From: Sulfuricella sp.
Lineage (GTDB): Bacteria; Pseudomonadota; Gammaproteobacteria; Burkholderiales; Sulfuricellaceae
NCBI GenBank assembly: GCA_018336195.1
Contig: JAGXQV010000050.1
Span: 1-64,000, forward strand
Reading direction: 5' to 3'
Length of the DNA stretch: 64,000 nucleotides
This document shows positions 8,639-19,593 of the stretch, one piece after another. The notes under the pieces were generated by a model that was given only the letters and a program-made list of their open reading frames with translations, did no database searches and was not told the DNA's origin. The translations under genes and the position numbers were made by a program. Each line of letters opens with the position of its first letter. Within the stretch, counting starts at the first letter, position 1.

Positions 8639-11203
8639 ATGAATCAAGGCACGACTTTCGCGATTGAGGTCAATCCCGGACTCCCCCGCAAACTCTTGCG
8701 CTTGCAGGAACTGGCGAACAACCTCTGGTATAGCTGGGACAAACCCACCCGCACCCTGTTTGCGCGCCTCCATCCGGGGTTGTGGGATGCCGTCGGGCAC
8801 AATCCCAAGGTGTTCCTGCGCCGCGTCGACGAACAGCGCCTGCTCGATGCCAGCGACGACCAAGTGTTCCTCGCCACCTACAATCGCGTGCTGTCCGCCT
8901 ACGATACCTACCACATCGAGCCGATGCGGCGCGGCGGCATTCACGAGCAGTTCAAGCAGGACGACCTGATTGCCTATTTCTGCGCGGAATTCGGCTTTCA
9001 CGAGAGCTTCCCGGTTTATTCCGGGGGCTTGGGGATTCTTGCCGGCGATCACTGCAAGGGGGCCAGCGACCTGCGTCTGCCTTTCATCGGCGTCGGGCTG
9101 CTGTACCGCCAAGGCTATTTTTCCCAGGTCATCGACGGTGAAGGCAACCAGATCGCTACCCACAACGATTCCGACTTCGACGATCTGCCGGTCACCCCGG
9201 CGCTCGACGCGGACGGCAAGGAAATCCACGTTTACGTGGAATTTCCGGGACGCAAGGTAGCGGTCAAGGTCTGGCATTCGCGGGTCGGTCACGTTTCCCT
9301 GTGCCTGCTCGATACCGACATCGAGGAAAATTCCCCGGAAGACCGCGATATCGCCCACCAACTCTACGGCGGCGACCGAAACATGCGCATCACCCAGGAA
9401 ATCATCCTCGGCGTGGGCGGTGTGCTCGCCTTGCGTGCTCTGGGGTTGAAGCCCACTGTCTGGCACATCAACGAAGGCCACGCGGCGTTCCTGTTGCTGG
9501 AGCGCATCCGCAGTCTGATCAAGGAAGAGGGGTTGGATTTCGCCAGCGCCCTGGAAGCGACTGCGGTGAATACGGTGTTTACCACCCATACTCCGGTGCC
9601 GGCGGGCCACGATCATTTCGCCGATGACATGATGTGGTACTACTTCCAGAATTGTGCTGCCGATTTGAATATCGGGCGTTCCGATTTCCTTGCCCTCGGT
9701 CGTACCGCCGACGGGCCGGATTTCAACATGACCAACTTGGCGATTCGCGGCTCGCGTCGCCAGAACGGCGTATCGCGCATCCACGGCAGCGTTTCCTCGC
9801 AGATTTGCGCCAATCTGTGGCCGCAGATTGTTCCCGAAGAAAACCCCATGAGCTATGTCACCAACGGGGTGCACGTGCCGACTTTCCTGGCGCAGGAATG
9901 GATCGATCTGTTCGACAACTATTTCGGCTACGAATGGCGCCATCGCATGTCCGACGAGGAATACTGGACACAGCGTATCGATGAGATTCCCGATCACCTG
10001 TTCTGGAGCGTGCGCCAGTCGCTCAAGTCGCAGATGCTGCAATTAGTGCGTTACCGCCTGTCGCAGCAGCATTTCCGCAATCACGGCAGCGAAGCGCATC
10101 TCGACCGCCTGCTCAAGCACGTCGACAGCTATGACCCCAACGTGCTGACCATCGGCTTTGCCCGGCGCTTCGCCACCTACAAGCGCGCCGCGTTGCTTTT
10201 CGAAGACCCCGACACGTTGCGCCAATTGCTCTCCGACGCCGACCGTCCGGTGCTGTTCATCTTCGCCGGCAAGGCCCACCCCGCCGACCGGCCCGGTCAG
10301 GACTTGATCCGGCGCATCCACGCGCTCGCCCATATGCCCGAGTTCGAGGGTAAGGTACTGCTGGTCGAAGGCTATGACCTGGGCTTGGCGCGGCGCCTGG
10401 TGGCGGGGGTGGACGTGTGGCTCAACAACCCCATTTATCCGCTTGAAGCCAGCGGTACCTCGGGCATGAAGGCCGGTATCAACGGCGCCATCAACCTGTC
10501 GGTGCTCGACGGCTGGTGGGGGGAGGGCTACGACGGCACCAACGGCTGGGCAATCAAGCCCGCGCCGACCTATCTCGACGATGGTCGGCGCAACCGCGAG
10601 GATAGCCTGGGCTTGTACGACATCCTGCGCAACCGGGTTTTCCCCTTGTACTACGACCGCGGCAGCATGGGCTATTCGGTGGAGTGGGTGAAAAAGGCCA
10701 AACGTTCCATCGCCACCGTGCTACCCCGCTACAACTCGGGGCGAATGGTCGGCGAATACGTGTCGCGTTTCTACCTGCCAGCCTCCGAGCAGGGCAAACT
10801 CTACGCCGGTGAGGGCTACGCCAACGCGCGCCTGATTGCTGAATGGAAAGCCAAAATCCGTGGGGCGTGGCAGAACATTTCCCTGCGCCGCCTGGATACG
10901 CCGAAGAAACACATCCGTTTCGGTGACACCCTGAAATTCGAAGTGGCGGTGCGCCTCGACGGCCTGAAGCCGGAAGACGTGGAGGTGGAATTGCTGTTGC
11001 GCCGCCCTGCCAAGAAGGATCTCAGCGACTTCCTGCACTTTTCCTTTACCTGCCAGGGCATCATCCAGGAAACCGGGGAGTGCCGCTTTACCCTGGATAT
11101 GTCTCCGGAAATGTGCGGTCGCCTGGATTATAAAATCCGTATTTACCCCCATCATCCCCTGCTGACTCATCCATTGGAGATGGGGCTGATGTTGTGGCTT
11201 TGA
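8639..11203 (+). CDS. glgP: Alpha-glucan phosphorylase (GT35, DUF3417 type)
   Basis: 854 residues. It releases glucose-1-phosphate from glycogen or maltodextrin. The N-terminal ~110 residues are the DUF3417 module (N-N-L-W-Y-S-W near residue 28) that marks the bacterial/archaeal short phosphorylase branch, distinct from E. coli GlgP. The pyridoxal-phosphate lysine is K611 in G-T-S-G-M-K-A-G-I-N-G, followed by the G-W-W-G-E-G-Y block. It starts 16 bases after orn and may be read from the same transcript. Downstream is a palindrome at 11222-11239. Confidence 0.95.
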   Translation: MNQGTTFAIEVNPGLPRKLLRLQELANNLWYSWDKPTRTLFARLHPGLWDAVGHNPKVFLRRVDEQRLLDASDDQVFLATYNRVLSAYDTYHIEPMRRGGIHEQFKQDDLIAYFCAEFGFHESFPVYSGGLGILAGDHCKGASDLRLPFIGVGLLYRQGYFSQVIDGEGNQIATHNDSDFDDLPVTPALDADGKEIHVYVEFPGRKVAVKVWHSRVGHVSLCLLDTDIEENSPEDRDIAHQLYGGDRNMRITQEIILGVGGVLALRALGLKPTVWHINEGHAAFLLLERIRSLIKEEGLDFASALEATAVNTVFTTHTPVPAGHDHFADDMMWYYFQNCAADLNIGRSDFLALGRTADGPDFNMTNLAIRGSRRQNGVSRIHGSVSSQICANLWPQIVPEENPMSYVTNGVHVPTFLAQEWIDLFDNYFGYEWRHRMSDEEYWTQRIDEIPDHLFWSVRQSLKSQMLQLVRYRLSQQHFRNHGSEAHLDRLLKHVDSYDPNVLTIGFARRFATYKRAALLFEDPDTLRQLLSDADRPVLFIFAGKAHPADRPGQDLIRRIHALAHMPEFEGKVLLVEGYDLGLARRLVAGVDVWLNNPIYPLEASGTSGMKAGINGAINLSVLDGWWGEGYDGTNGWAIKPAPTYLDDGRRNREDSLGLYDILRNRVFPLYYDRGSMGYSVEWVKKAKRSIATVLPRYNSGRMVGEYVSRFYLPASEQGKLYAGEGYANARLIAEWKAKIRGAWQNISLRRLDTPKKHIRFGDTLKFEVAVRLDGLKPEDVEVELLLRRPAKKDLSDFLHFSFTCQGIIQETGECRFTLDMSPEMCGRLDYKIRIYPHHPLLTHPLEMGLMLWL

Positions 11204-11221
11204 ACCGGTACAGTGACCGGG

Positions 11222-11244
11222 ACTACGATTTTTCGTAGTAGAAT
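11222..11244 (+). promoter_or_regulatory. Palindrome overlapping a possible -10 element upstream of the 66-aa ORF
   Basis: ACTACGA (11222-11228) and TCGTAGT (11233-11239) form a perfect 7-bp inverted repeat around TTTT, and its right arm runs into TAGAAT (11239-11244), a fair -10. No good -35 lies at 17 bases. It could be an operator, a weak attenuator of glgP read-through, or both. There is no T-run after it, so it is not a standard terminator. Confidence 0.35.
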
Positions 11245-11325
11245 AATGCCGTTGGCATTGCAGGGCGTACCGTTAGCCCATGAGACCAACGCTTTTTAGG
11301 CGGTTACTTTTAGAGAAAGGCAGTT

Positions 11326-11526
11326 ATGTCGATCAATTCCGTGTCGTCCGGCAGCAGCAAGATGGTGGCCGCCTCGCCTCAACCCGAGAAAAACGAAGTG
11401 AAGCGCGCGGGACGCGAAGTCAAGGTCGATGGCGATGCCGACGACGCAAAGTCCAAGGCGTCTATCGGGCCGTCGGTTAATACCAGCGGTCAGACCATCG
11501 GTTCGATCATCAACGTCACGGCCTGA
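11326..11526 (+). CDS. Small uncharacterised protein (66 aa)
   Basis: A free-standing small gene with a plausible ribosome site (AGAAAGG, 6 bases before ATG) and its own terminator 20 bases after the stop. The product is soluble, has no signal peptide, is rich in Ser, Lys and Asp in the middle, and ends in N-T-S-G-Q-T-I-G-S-I-I-N-V-T-A. The tail looks conserved-protein-like and compact, the front looks disordered. I do not recognise a named family. It is flanked by a palindrome upstream. Confidence 0.6.
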   Translation: MSINSVSSGSSKMVAASPQPEKNEVKRAGREVKVDGDADDAKSKASIGPSVNTSGQTIGSIINVTA

Positions 11527-11546
11527 CCACTTTTTCGGGCTGATTC

Positions 11547-11584
11547 AAACAAAACGGCGAGCCGCAAGGTTCGCCGTTTTGTTT
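11547..11584 (+). terminator. Bidirectional rho-independent terminator
   Basis: A perfect 14-bp stem (11547-11560 with 11571-11584), A/T-rich at its foot on both sides, with a loop that can add a further short GCC/GGT pairing. It serves the 66-aa gene on plus and the DUF3365 gene on minus, whose stop is at 11608. Confidence 0.85.
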
Positions 11585-11607
11585 GGGGCAATTCAAGAAG
11601 CCGGGAG

Positions 11608-12186
11608 TTACAGGGCTTTCTTGAACGAAAACGCGCCGCGGATCTGGTCGAGCGTGTAGCCGGTGGCCTTGTCGTGAGGATATTCGGCTTTGAGCGTTTC
11701 CTTTACCGAGGGGTCAAGGGCGTCGCTGCCGCCATGACAGTCCAGGCAGGCACCCTGCACCGGAATGGCTTTCATGAAACGCAGGTATTTGCCTTGCGGT
11801 TCGCTCACCACTTCGGCGAATTCCAGCATTCCCGGTTTTTCCTTTTCCAGGCGTTTTTCGAAGTCCGCCAGAACCTTTTGTTCCCATGCATCCGGCGTGC
11901 CCAGTAGCGGGTTGCGGACTTTCTGCGAGACGCGGGTGATGCGTTGGCCGGTCTTGCGCGACATTTCCGAGAGCATGGCGGGCGCAATGTCCTTGCATAC
12001 TTTGATGGTGGAGGCCGGACCGTTGGCTTTCAATTCGCTTTGCAGCTTACCGCCCAACTGGGTTGCCAGTTCCTTGACGATCTTGCGGCTGTCATCCTGG
12101 AATTTCGCCAGATCATCGTCGGCAGCCGCGGCGGGGTTGAGGTTGAAAGCCAGGGTCAGTGCGAGGGGAAGCCATGCCTTTTTCAT
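11608..12186 (-). CDS. DUF3365 (Tll0287-like) periplasmic haem protein
   Basis: 192 residues with a signal peptide (A-A-A-A-D-D cleavage region) and one c-type haem motif, C-L-D-C-H, around residue 147, within the DUF3365 fold, which is found as a free haem-binding redox or gas sensor and as an input domain of kinases and cyclases. Here it stands alone. It is downstream of glgA on the same strand (71 bases between), so it could be on that transcript, although no functional link to glycogen is obvious. Confidence 0.85.
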   Translation of the reverse strand: MKKAWLPLALTLAFNLNPAAAADDDLAKFQDDSRKIVKELATQLGGKLQSELKANGPASTIKVCKDIAPAMLSEMSRKTGQRITRVSQKVRNPLLGTPDAWEQKVLADFEKRLEKEKPGMLEFAEVVSEPQGKYLRFMKAIPVQGACLDCHGGSDALDPSVKETLKAEYPHDKATGYTLDQIRGAFSFKKAL

Positions 12187-12257
12187 ATCCGATTTCTCCG
12201 GGTGGTAATAGAAAAGCCAATATTAGGGTTTTATGAAATTCCTGTAAATGATCGAAA

Positions 12258-13733
12258 TCAATCTTTCTCGGCGAGCAAGCTGCGGTACAGTTCCAGATAG
12301 CGTGTGGCGCTGGCGTCCCAGGAAAAATCCCGGTTCATGCCGGCCAACTGGATTTGCCGCCAGGTGTTGGGGTTGCGGTAGCATCCCAGGGCGCGCCGGA
12401 TGGCGTCCAGCAGTCCGGCAGCGGTATTTTCGCCGAACAGGAAGCCGCTGGCGCTTTTGTCGAGAAGGGTTTCCGGGGTAGTGTCGATCACGGTATCGAC
12501 CAGCCCGCCGGTGGCATGAACGATGGGTGGCGTGCCGTAGCGCTGGCTGTACATCTGGTTGAGGCCGCACGGCTCGAAGCGCGAGGGCATGAGAAACATG
12601 TCGATGCCGGCTTCGACGAGATGGGAAAGCTTTTCGTCGAAGCCGATGTAGGCGGCGACCTTGCCGGGGTGACTTTGCACGAGGCGGGTGAAGGATTGCT
12701 CCAGGAGGGCTTCGCCGGTGCCCAGAATGACCAGTTGCACCGGTTCTTCAAGCAGCGTCGGGACGATTTCGAGCAGCATGTCCAAGCCCTTCTGGTAGGA
12801 AATGCGGCTGACCGCGCCCAGCAGGGGGATGGCCGGGTCGACGGCGAGGCCCAGCATTTTTTGCAGGGCCGCCTTGTTGGCGGCCTTCTCGTCGAGGTTG
12901 CCTGAGCCGTAATTGCGGGCGATGTGCGGATCGGCGGCGGGGTTCCATTCGTCGTTGTCGATGCCGTTGACGATCCCGGTGAGGTCGGCGGCACGCTGTT
13001 TGAGCAGCCCCTGCATGCCGAAGCCGAGCGGTTCACGCTGGATTTCCTCGGCGTAGTTGGGGCTGACCGTGGTGATATGGGTGGCGTAATACAGCCCGGC
13101 CTTGAGGAAAGACAGGTTGCCGTAGTATTCGACCCCCTCGATCGCAAAACTTTGCGGCGGCAGGCCGACTTCGGCGACCACCGGGGGCGGGAAAATTCCT
13201 TGGAACGCCAGGTTGTGAATGGTCAGCACCGTCGGCACCTGGGGCTCTGTGGCGAAATGCAGGTAAGCGGGGGCGAGGCCGGTTTGCCAGTCGTTGCAAT
13301 GCAATAGCTTGGGACGGAATTCCAGCGGGCTGGCAGAACTGACCAGGTATGCCGCCATTCGTGAAAGCAGGGCGAAACGCAGGGCATTGTCGGGCCAATC
13401 GAGTTTCTTGGGATCCTGGTAGGGGCCGCCGCCACGGGTGTAATACTGCGGCGCCTCGATGATGAGCAAGGGGATGTCGGTGCCGGGCAGGATCGCGGAT
13501 AACAGGTGAACTTCGTCGAAACCGAAAAAATCGCCGAACCAGTACAGCGACTGGATGTTGAGTGCGCCTTCCATGACCGCCGGATAGCCGGGAACCAGAA
13601 CGCGCACGTCCACCCCCAGTTTGCGCAGGGCGGCGGGCAGCGAGGCACTAATGTCGGCGAGGCCGCCGGTCTTGATGAGCGGGCGAATTTCGGGGGTGGC
13701 GAAGAGAATCTGCAAATCGGAAGTGTTTGGCAT
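12258..13733 (-). CDS. glgA: Glycogen synthase (ADP-glucose, GT5)
   Basis: 491 residues, typical length. It adds glucosyl units from ADP-glucose to glycogen. The N-terminal K-T-G-G-L-A-D substrate loop is at about residues 21-27, and the C-terminal R-F-E-P-C-G-L-N-Q catalytic-glutamate block with H-A-T-G-G-L-V-D is intact. It is divergent from gnd across 148 bases. It works with glgC and glgB further along the window. Confidence 0.97.
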   Translation of the reverse strand: MPNTSDLQILFATPEIRPLIKTGGLADISASLPAALRKLGVDVRVLVPGYPAVMEGALNIQSLYWFGDFFGFDEVHLLSAILPGTDIPLLIIEAPQYYTRGGGPYQDPKKLDWPDNALRFALLSRMAAYLVSSASPLEFRPKLLHCNDWQTGLAPAYLHFATEPQVPTVLTIHNLAFQGIFPPPVVAEVGLPPQSFAIEGVEYYGNLSFLKAGLYYATHITTVSPNYAEEIQREPLGFGMQGLLKQRAADLTGIVNGIDNDEWNPAADPHIARNYGSGNLDEKAANKAALQKMLGLAVDPAIPLLGAVSRISYQKGLDMLLEIVPTLLEEPVQLVILGTGEALLEQSFTRLVQSHPGKVAAYIGFDEKLSHLVEAGIDMFLMPSRFEPCGLNQMYSQRYGTPPIVHATGGLVDTVIDTTPETLLDKSASGFLFGENTAAGLLDAIRRALGCYRNPNTWRQIQLAGMNRDFSWDASATRYLELYRSLLAEKD

Positions 13734-13824
13734 TATTGTTGTGGGAAGGCTAATTAGGATATAGCTTGAAGTATATCAAAAAGCATACGAATACAGCCGG
13801 TCCGCTTTTCCCGCGCGTAACTGG

Positions 13825-13850
13825 TTGAAAATCGCCGCTGGGCCTATACT
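13825..13850 (+). promoter_or_regulatory. Possible promoter of gnd-zwf-pgl
   Basis: TATACT (13845-13850) is a good -10 about 31 bases before the gnd start. The nearest -35-like hexamer TTGAAA (13825-13830) is only 14 bases away, too close for a standard promoter, so an activator-dependent or non-standard promoter is possible. Confidence 0.3.
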
Positions 13851-13881
13851 GAAACCGCTTTCAACAACCCTAGGAGCGGAC

Positions 13882-14798
<917 letters not shown>

Positions 14799-14802
<4 letters not shown>

Positions 14803-16283
14803 GCGACGACAACCCGCTTTATCCGTGCAGCATGGTGATTTTCGGGGCCACCGGCAATCTTTCGACGATCAAGCTGCTGCCGGCGCTGTATCACCTCGAA
14901 GAAGCCAAGCGCTTGCCGGAAAACCTTACCTTCATCGCTTTTGCCCGCCGCCAATGGGGGCAGGAAGAATGGCGTGCCTTCATGGAGAATGCGCTCAGGG
15001 ACAAGCTCAAGGAGCATTTCAGCGAGGAGCTTTTCGCGCGCTTTGCCGCCCGTTTCAGCTATCTGCGCGGGGAATTGCACGATCTCGATGCCTATCGCAG
15101 GCTGGTCGAGGAGTTAGGCAAACCGAAAAGCGGTGCGTGTTCCAACATCGTGTTTTATCTCGCCATCAAGCCGGCGGAGTTTGCCTCGGTCATCAAAAAT
15201 TTGAGCGAAGTTGGACTCAACCGCCCGCGCGGCCTGCACCGGGTGGTGGTGGAAAAGCCTTTCGGTCAGGACATCGAAAGCGCGCAGTTGTTGAACAAGC
15301 TGATGCATGACCATTTCGACGAGGAACAGATTTTCCGCATCGACCATTACCTGGGCAAGGAAACCGTGCAAAACCTGCTGGTGTTCCGTTTCGCCAACAC
15401 CCTCATCGAACCGCTGTGGAACCGCAATTTCATCGATCACGTGCAGATCACCGTGGCCGAGGACGTCGGTATCGGCACGCGCGCCGATTATTACGATAAG
15501 GCCGGGGCGATGCGCGACATGTTGCAGAATCACCTGATGCAGCTCCTCACCGTGGTGGCGATGGAGCCGCCGCCGGTGCTGGAAGCCGACGCCCTGCGCG
15601 ACGAGAAGGTCAAGGTGCTACGCTCGATCCGCCCGATCACCAAGCGTGCCGTCCATGCCCATGCTTTTCGCGCCCAGTACACCGCCGGGAGCATCCATGG
15701 TGTGCCGGTGCCGGGTTACCAGGACGAGCCGGGGGTAGAGAAGAATTCGGTCACCGAAACCTTCGTCGCCGCCAAGTTCTACATCGACAACTGGCGCTGG
15801 CGCGGTGTGCCGTTTTACCTGCGCACCGGCAAGCGGATGGCGAAAGCCATGTCGATGATCGCCATCCGCTTCCGTCATCCGCCCCAGCAGTTGTTTCGCG
15901 AAACCCCGCTGGAAAGCGTCGACCCCAACTGGATACTCCTGTCGATCCAGCCCGCCGAATCCATGCACATGGAATTGCACGTCAAACAGCCGGGCTTGGG
16001 CATGAATACCCGGGTTATCCAACTCAACGCTTCCTACCGCAGGAGTCACGAGGTGCCGCTGGACGCCTATGAAACCCTGCTGCTCGACGTGATCGAGGGC
16101 GACCGTACCTTGTTCATCCGCTTCGACGAGGTGGAGTGGTCGTGGCGGGTGGTCGATCCGATCATCAAATACTGGGAGCAGGAGCGCGATTTCATCCACA
16201 CTTACGCGGCGGGGGCGTGGGGGTTGCACGAAGCCAACCGGCTGTTCGATAGCGAAGATCAGGAATGGCGCAACGAACTGTGA
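14799..16283 (+). CDS. zwf: Glucose-6-phosphate 1-dehydrogenase
   Basis: 494 residues, normal for the family. It oxidises glucose-6-phosphate to 6-phosphogluconolactone. The catalytic block R-I-D-H-Y-L-G-K-E is intact. The coenzyme loop near residue 16 reads G-A-T-G-N-L, where most family members have G-A-S-G-D-L; a small oddity that may or may not affect cofactor use. Translationally coupled to gnd upstream and overlapping pgl downstream. Confidence 0.96.
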
Positions 16284-17011
16284 CAAGTGCTGCCCAGTTC
16301 AGCCATGGCGATGCCTTGAACCCCGAACTGCGCTGGCATGTTCTTCCCGACGCCGATGCGGTGCGCGACCGGGCGCTCGACTGGATACGCCGCTCGGCAG
16401 CCGAAGCCATCGCCTTACGGGGGGCCTTTCACATCGTCCTGGCGGGCGGGACGACGCCCCGCGCGGTTTACCAGTCCCTGCGCAACGAGCCGCAGGAGTG
16501 GAGCAAGTGGCATGTGTGGTTCGGCGATGAACGCTGTTTACTTGCCGACGATACTGAGCGGAATTCGCGCATGGCGCACGCTGCCTGGCTCGACCAGGTG
16601 GCGATTCCCGTTGACCAGATACACGATATGCCCGGCGAATTAGGCGCGGAGCAAGGTGCCTTGGCCTATGCCGAGGCGTTGAAGAACATCGCTGAATTCG
16701 ACCTGGTGCTGCTCGGTTTGGGCGAAGACGGCCATACCGCTAGTTTGTTTCCAGGCCATCAATGGGGGATCGAAAAGGATGCGCCAGCGGTCCTGGCTGT
16801 TCACCGCGCGCCCAAACCCCCACCTGAGAGGATTTCCCTGAGTGCTTGGCGTTTGTCCGGCGCGCGCCGGGTGGTATTCATGGTTACGGGAATCGGCAAG
16901 CGCGAAGCAGTCGCGCGCTGGCGTGCCGGAGAAGCGTTGCCGGTAACGGCGATCTGTCCGGCGAATGGGGGGGAGCTGCTGGTGGAAGAAGCGGTTGTGC
17001 AGGAAGATTGA
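16265..17011 (+). CDS. pgl: 6-phosphogluconolactonase (DevB/SOL type)
   Basis: 248 residues. It hydrolyses 6-phosphogluconolactone, the step between Zwf and Gnd. Motifs: [15 protein letters not shown], and [15 protein letters not shown]. The ATG at 16265 overlaps zwf by 19 bases; a GTG at 16280 forming a GTGA overlap with the zwf stop is an alternative. The operon order gnd-zwf-pgl makes a complete oxidative pentose phosphate module. Confidence 0.94.
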   Translation: MAQRTVTSAAQFSHGDALNPELRWHVLPDADAVRDRALDWIRRSAAEAIALRGAFHIVLAGGTTPRAVYQSLRNEPQEWSKWHVWFGDERCLLADDTERNSRMAHAAWLDQVAIPVDQIHDMPGELGAEQGALAYAEALKNIAEFDLVLLGLGEDGHTASLFPGHQWGIEKDAPAVLAVHRAPKPPPERISLSAWRLSGARRVVFMVTGIGKREAVARWRAGEALPVTAICPANGGELLVEEAVVQED

Positions 17012-17054
17012 CGGCCGCATTCCGATCTGCGGGGCGGCCACCAGGGACTGATGG

Positions 17055-17918
17055 TTACTGGTTCTTCAGGGTGTCGTAAACGTCTTCCTCGAATTCCTTG
17101 AGGCCTTCCTCGCCGAGACCGATTTCCTCAAGTACCCGTTCCTTGTCGATTTCCCATTCCGTATCGTTGTTGCCGGAATTGACGTTGTAGATATGGCGGG
17201 CCGTTTGCAGAATAGCGACCATGGTCATGGCTTTGTGTTCTGCGTGAAGAATTTCGTGGTGGAAACGGACTGCCTGACAGATGAAATCCGGCAGGTTCCA
17301 GTGGCGGGCAATCAAATAGCCGACCACGGCATGATCGGTGTTCAGGGTACGGTCTTCTTCGATGACGTTCGGCCATTTCCGGCTGATATCAGTGCGGAAC
17401 GGCAGGCAATAGTTGGGGAAACGCTGCATCAGGATGGGGACGCCGCAGTCGTGGAACAGGCCGGCAAGCTGGGCTTGGTCGGGGAAAATGTTGCACACCG
17501 TGCGTTGCTTGTAGGCGATGATCGAGCACAACTGCGCGATTTCGCCGGAACGCTCCCAGAACCATTCGTAAAACGGCTCGCTGCCACCCAGGCTCTTGCG
17601 CAAGGCGGCGCTTTTGACGATGTTGGCCATTTGCGTCAGGCCGATTACCGAAATGGCTCTTTCCACCGAATCGATGGGCTTGCGCAGACCGTAGATCGGT
17701 GAGCCGATAATCCGGAAGATGATCGCGGTCAACGCCGGGTCGTGGCTGACCAACTTGGCGATTGCGCTGATGTTGGCCTGCGGCTGGTTGATGAGGCGAT
17801 CCAGCTCGATCATGATTTTCGGCTGGGCCGGAATGGTGATTCCACTTTTCAGGAGGTTATCAAGATCGCCTTGTTCCTGAGGGGTGAGTTGAACGGTCTG
17901 GGTGGGGGGCTGTTTCAT
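17055..17918 (-). CDS. HDOD domain protein
   Basis: 287 residues, almost all of it one HDOD domain (residues ~25-225), an HD-like fold without the metal-binding residues, used in signalling, often with c-di-GMP or two-component proteins. No receiver, GGDEF or other output is attached. It overlaps the pgi stop by 4 bases, so it is translated from the pgi message and converges on pgl. Why a signalling domain is coupled to glucose-6-phosphate isomerase is not known. Confidence 0.88.
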   Translation of the reverse strand: MKQPPTQTVQLTPQEQGDLDNLLKSGITIPAQPKIMIELDRLINQPQANISAIAKLVSHDPALTAIIFRIIGSPIYGLRKPIDSVERAISVIGLTQMANIVKSAALRKSLGGSEPFYEWFWERSGEIAQLCSIIAYKQRTVCNIFPDQAQLAGLFHDCGVPILMQRFPNYCLPFRTDISRKWPNVIEEDRTLNTDHAVVGYLIARHWNLPDFICQAVRFHHEILHAEHKAMTMVAILQTARHIYNVNSGNNDTEWEIDKERVLEEIGLGEEGLKEFEEDVYDTLKNQ

Positions 17919-19570
17919 ATTCCAATGGGGGTGCGCAGGTTTTTGTAGTGATTGACGAGGCCGTTGGTCGATGCGTCGTGCGCGCTTATTTTCGCACTAT
18001 TTCTTAATTCCGGGAGGATATTTTGAGCAAGCTGTTTGCCTAGTTCAACACCCCATTGGTCGAAGGAATTGATGTTCCAGACGATGCCCTGGACGAATAC
18101 CTTGTGCTCGTAAAGCGCGATCAGGGCGCCCAGCGTGGCGGGATCGAGCTTGCCGAAGAGGATCGAATTGGTGGGCTTGTCGCCAGGGAAAACCTTGTGT
18201 GGCAGGAGGGCTTCGAGTTCCGCTCCGGCAAGGCCGGTGGCTTCGAGTTCGGCTCGGACTTCGGCGGCATTCTTGCCCTTCATCAGCGCCTGGGTTTGTG
18301 CAAAGAAATTCGAGAGCAGAATCGGGTGGTGCTCGCCGAGGGGATTTTGCGATAGCGCCGGTGCGAGAAAATCCGCTGGAACCATCTGGCTGCCTTGATG
18401 AATCAACTGGTAGAAGGCGTGCTGGCCGTTGGTGCCGGCTTCTCCCCACAGCACTGGGCCGGTCGCGTAGTCCACCGGGTTGCCGTCGCGATCCACCCGC
18501 TTGCCGTTGCTTTCCATGTCGAGTTGTTGGAGATAGGCGGGAAAACGGTGCAGGTACTGGTCGTAGGGCAGCACCGCGTGGCTGCGGGCATCCCAGAAGT
18601 TGACGTACCACACGCCCAACATGGCCAGGATCACCGGCAGGTTGCGTTCCAGCGGTGCAGTGCGGAAGTGCTCGTCCATCTCGAAGGCGCCGCCGAGCAG
18701 GGCTTCGAAATTGTCCATGCCGATCGAGACGGCAATCGGCAGGCCGATCGCCGACCACAGGGAATAGCGTCCGCCCACCCAGTCCCAGAACCCGAACATG
18801 TTGTCGGTGGCAATGCCGAAAGCCGCGACCGCCTTGGCGTTGGTGGATACGGCGACGAAATGGTGGGCAATGGCGGTTTCATCTCCACCGTGGCCGAGAA
18901 ACCAATCGCGCGCCGAATGGGCGTTGGTCATGGTCTCCTGGGTGGTGAAGGTCTTCGAGGCGACAATGAATAGGGTGGTTTCCGGGGCAACCCGCTTCAG
19001 TGTCTCGGCGAGATGGGTGCCATCGACGTTGGAGACGAAGTGCATGGTCAGGCCGGCCTTGCCGTAAGGCTTGAGCGCTTCGCAGACCATCGCCGGGCCG
19101 AGGTCGGAGCCGCCGATGCCGATATTGACCACGTCGGTGATGGCTTTGCCGGTATGGCCGCGCCACACCTCGTTGCGCAGCCTTTCGCTGAAATCCCGCA
19201 GGTGCGCCAGCACCTGCCGCACGTCCGGCATGACGTCGTGACCGTCCACCAGCATCGGGCGTTCCGAGCGATTGCGCAGCGCGGTGTGGAGCACCGCACG
19301 TTTTTCGGTGAAATTGATTTTTTCGCCGCTGAACATCTTGTCGCGCCATTCTTCGACTTTGGCAACGCGTGCCAGGTCGAACAGGAGGGGCAGCGTTTCC
19401 CCGGTCACGCGGTTTTTCGAGTAGTCGAGCAACAGGCCCGCCGCTTCCGCGGAGAATTTCTCGAAACGCGCCGGGTCGGCGCTGAACAATTCGCGCATGG
19501 TTATACCGGTCAAGGTCGCGCGATGAGCCTGAAGTCCTTTCCAGGCGGGTGATTCGGTGAGCTTGGACAT
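17915..19570 (-). CDS. pgi: Glucose-6-phosphate isomerase
   Basis: 551 residues, the bacterial Pgi length. It interconverts glucose-6-phosphate and fructose-6-phosphate. Both family blocks are present: the [11 protein letters not shown] phosphate loop near residue 150 and the [19 protein letters not shown] block near the C-terminus. It lies 23 bases after glgB and overlaps the HDOD gene, giving a glgB-pgi-HDOD operon. Confidence 0.98.
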   Translation of the reverse strand: MSKLTESPAWKGLQAHRATLTGITMRELFSADPARFEKFSAEAAGLLLDYSKNRVTGETLPLLFDLARVAKVEEWRDKMFSGEKINFTEKRAVLHTALRNRSERPMLVDGHDVMPDVRQVLAHLRDFSERLRNEVWRGHTGKAITDVVNIGIGGSDLGPAMVCEALKPYGKAGLTMHFVSNVDGTHLAETLKRVAPETTLFIVASKTFTTQETMTNAHSARDWFLGHGGDETAIAHHFVAVSTNAKAVAAFGIATDNMFGFWDWVGGRYSLWSAIGLPIAVSIGMDNFEALLGGAFEMDEHFRTAPLERNLPVILAMLGVWYVNFWDARSHAVLPYDQYLHRFPAYLQQLDMESNGKRVDRDGNPVDYATGPVLWGEAGTNGQHAFYQLIHQGSQMVPADFLAPALSQNPLGEHHPILLSNFFAQTQALMKGKNAAEVRAELEATGLAGAELEALLPHKVFPGDKPTNSILFGKLDPATLGALIALYEHKVFVQGIVWNINSFDQWGVELGKQLAQNILPELRNSAKISAHDASTNGLVNHYKNLRTPIGI

Positions 19571-19593
19571 GTTCGCTTTAATTCTCGGACTGG

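Noticed and set aside
17013-17045. Hairpin between pgl and the HDOD gene as a terminator
   Set aside because: GC-rich pairing is possible (GGCCGC with GCGGCC), but there is no T-run on either strand.
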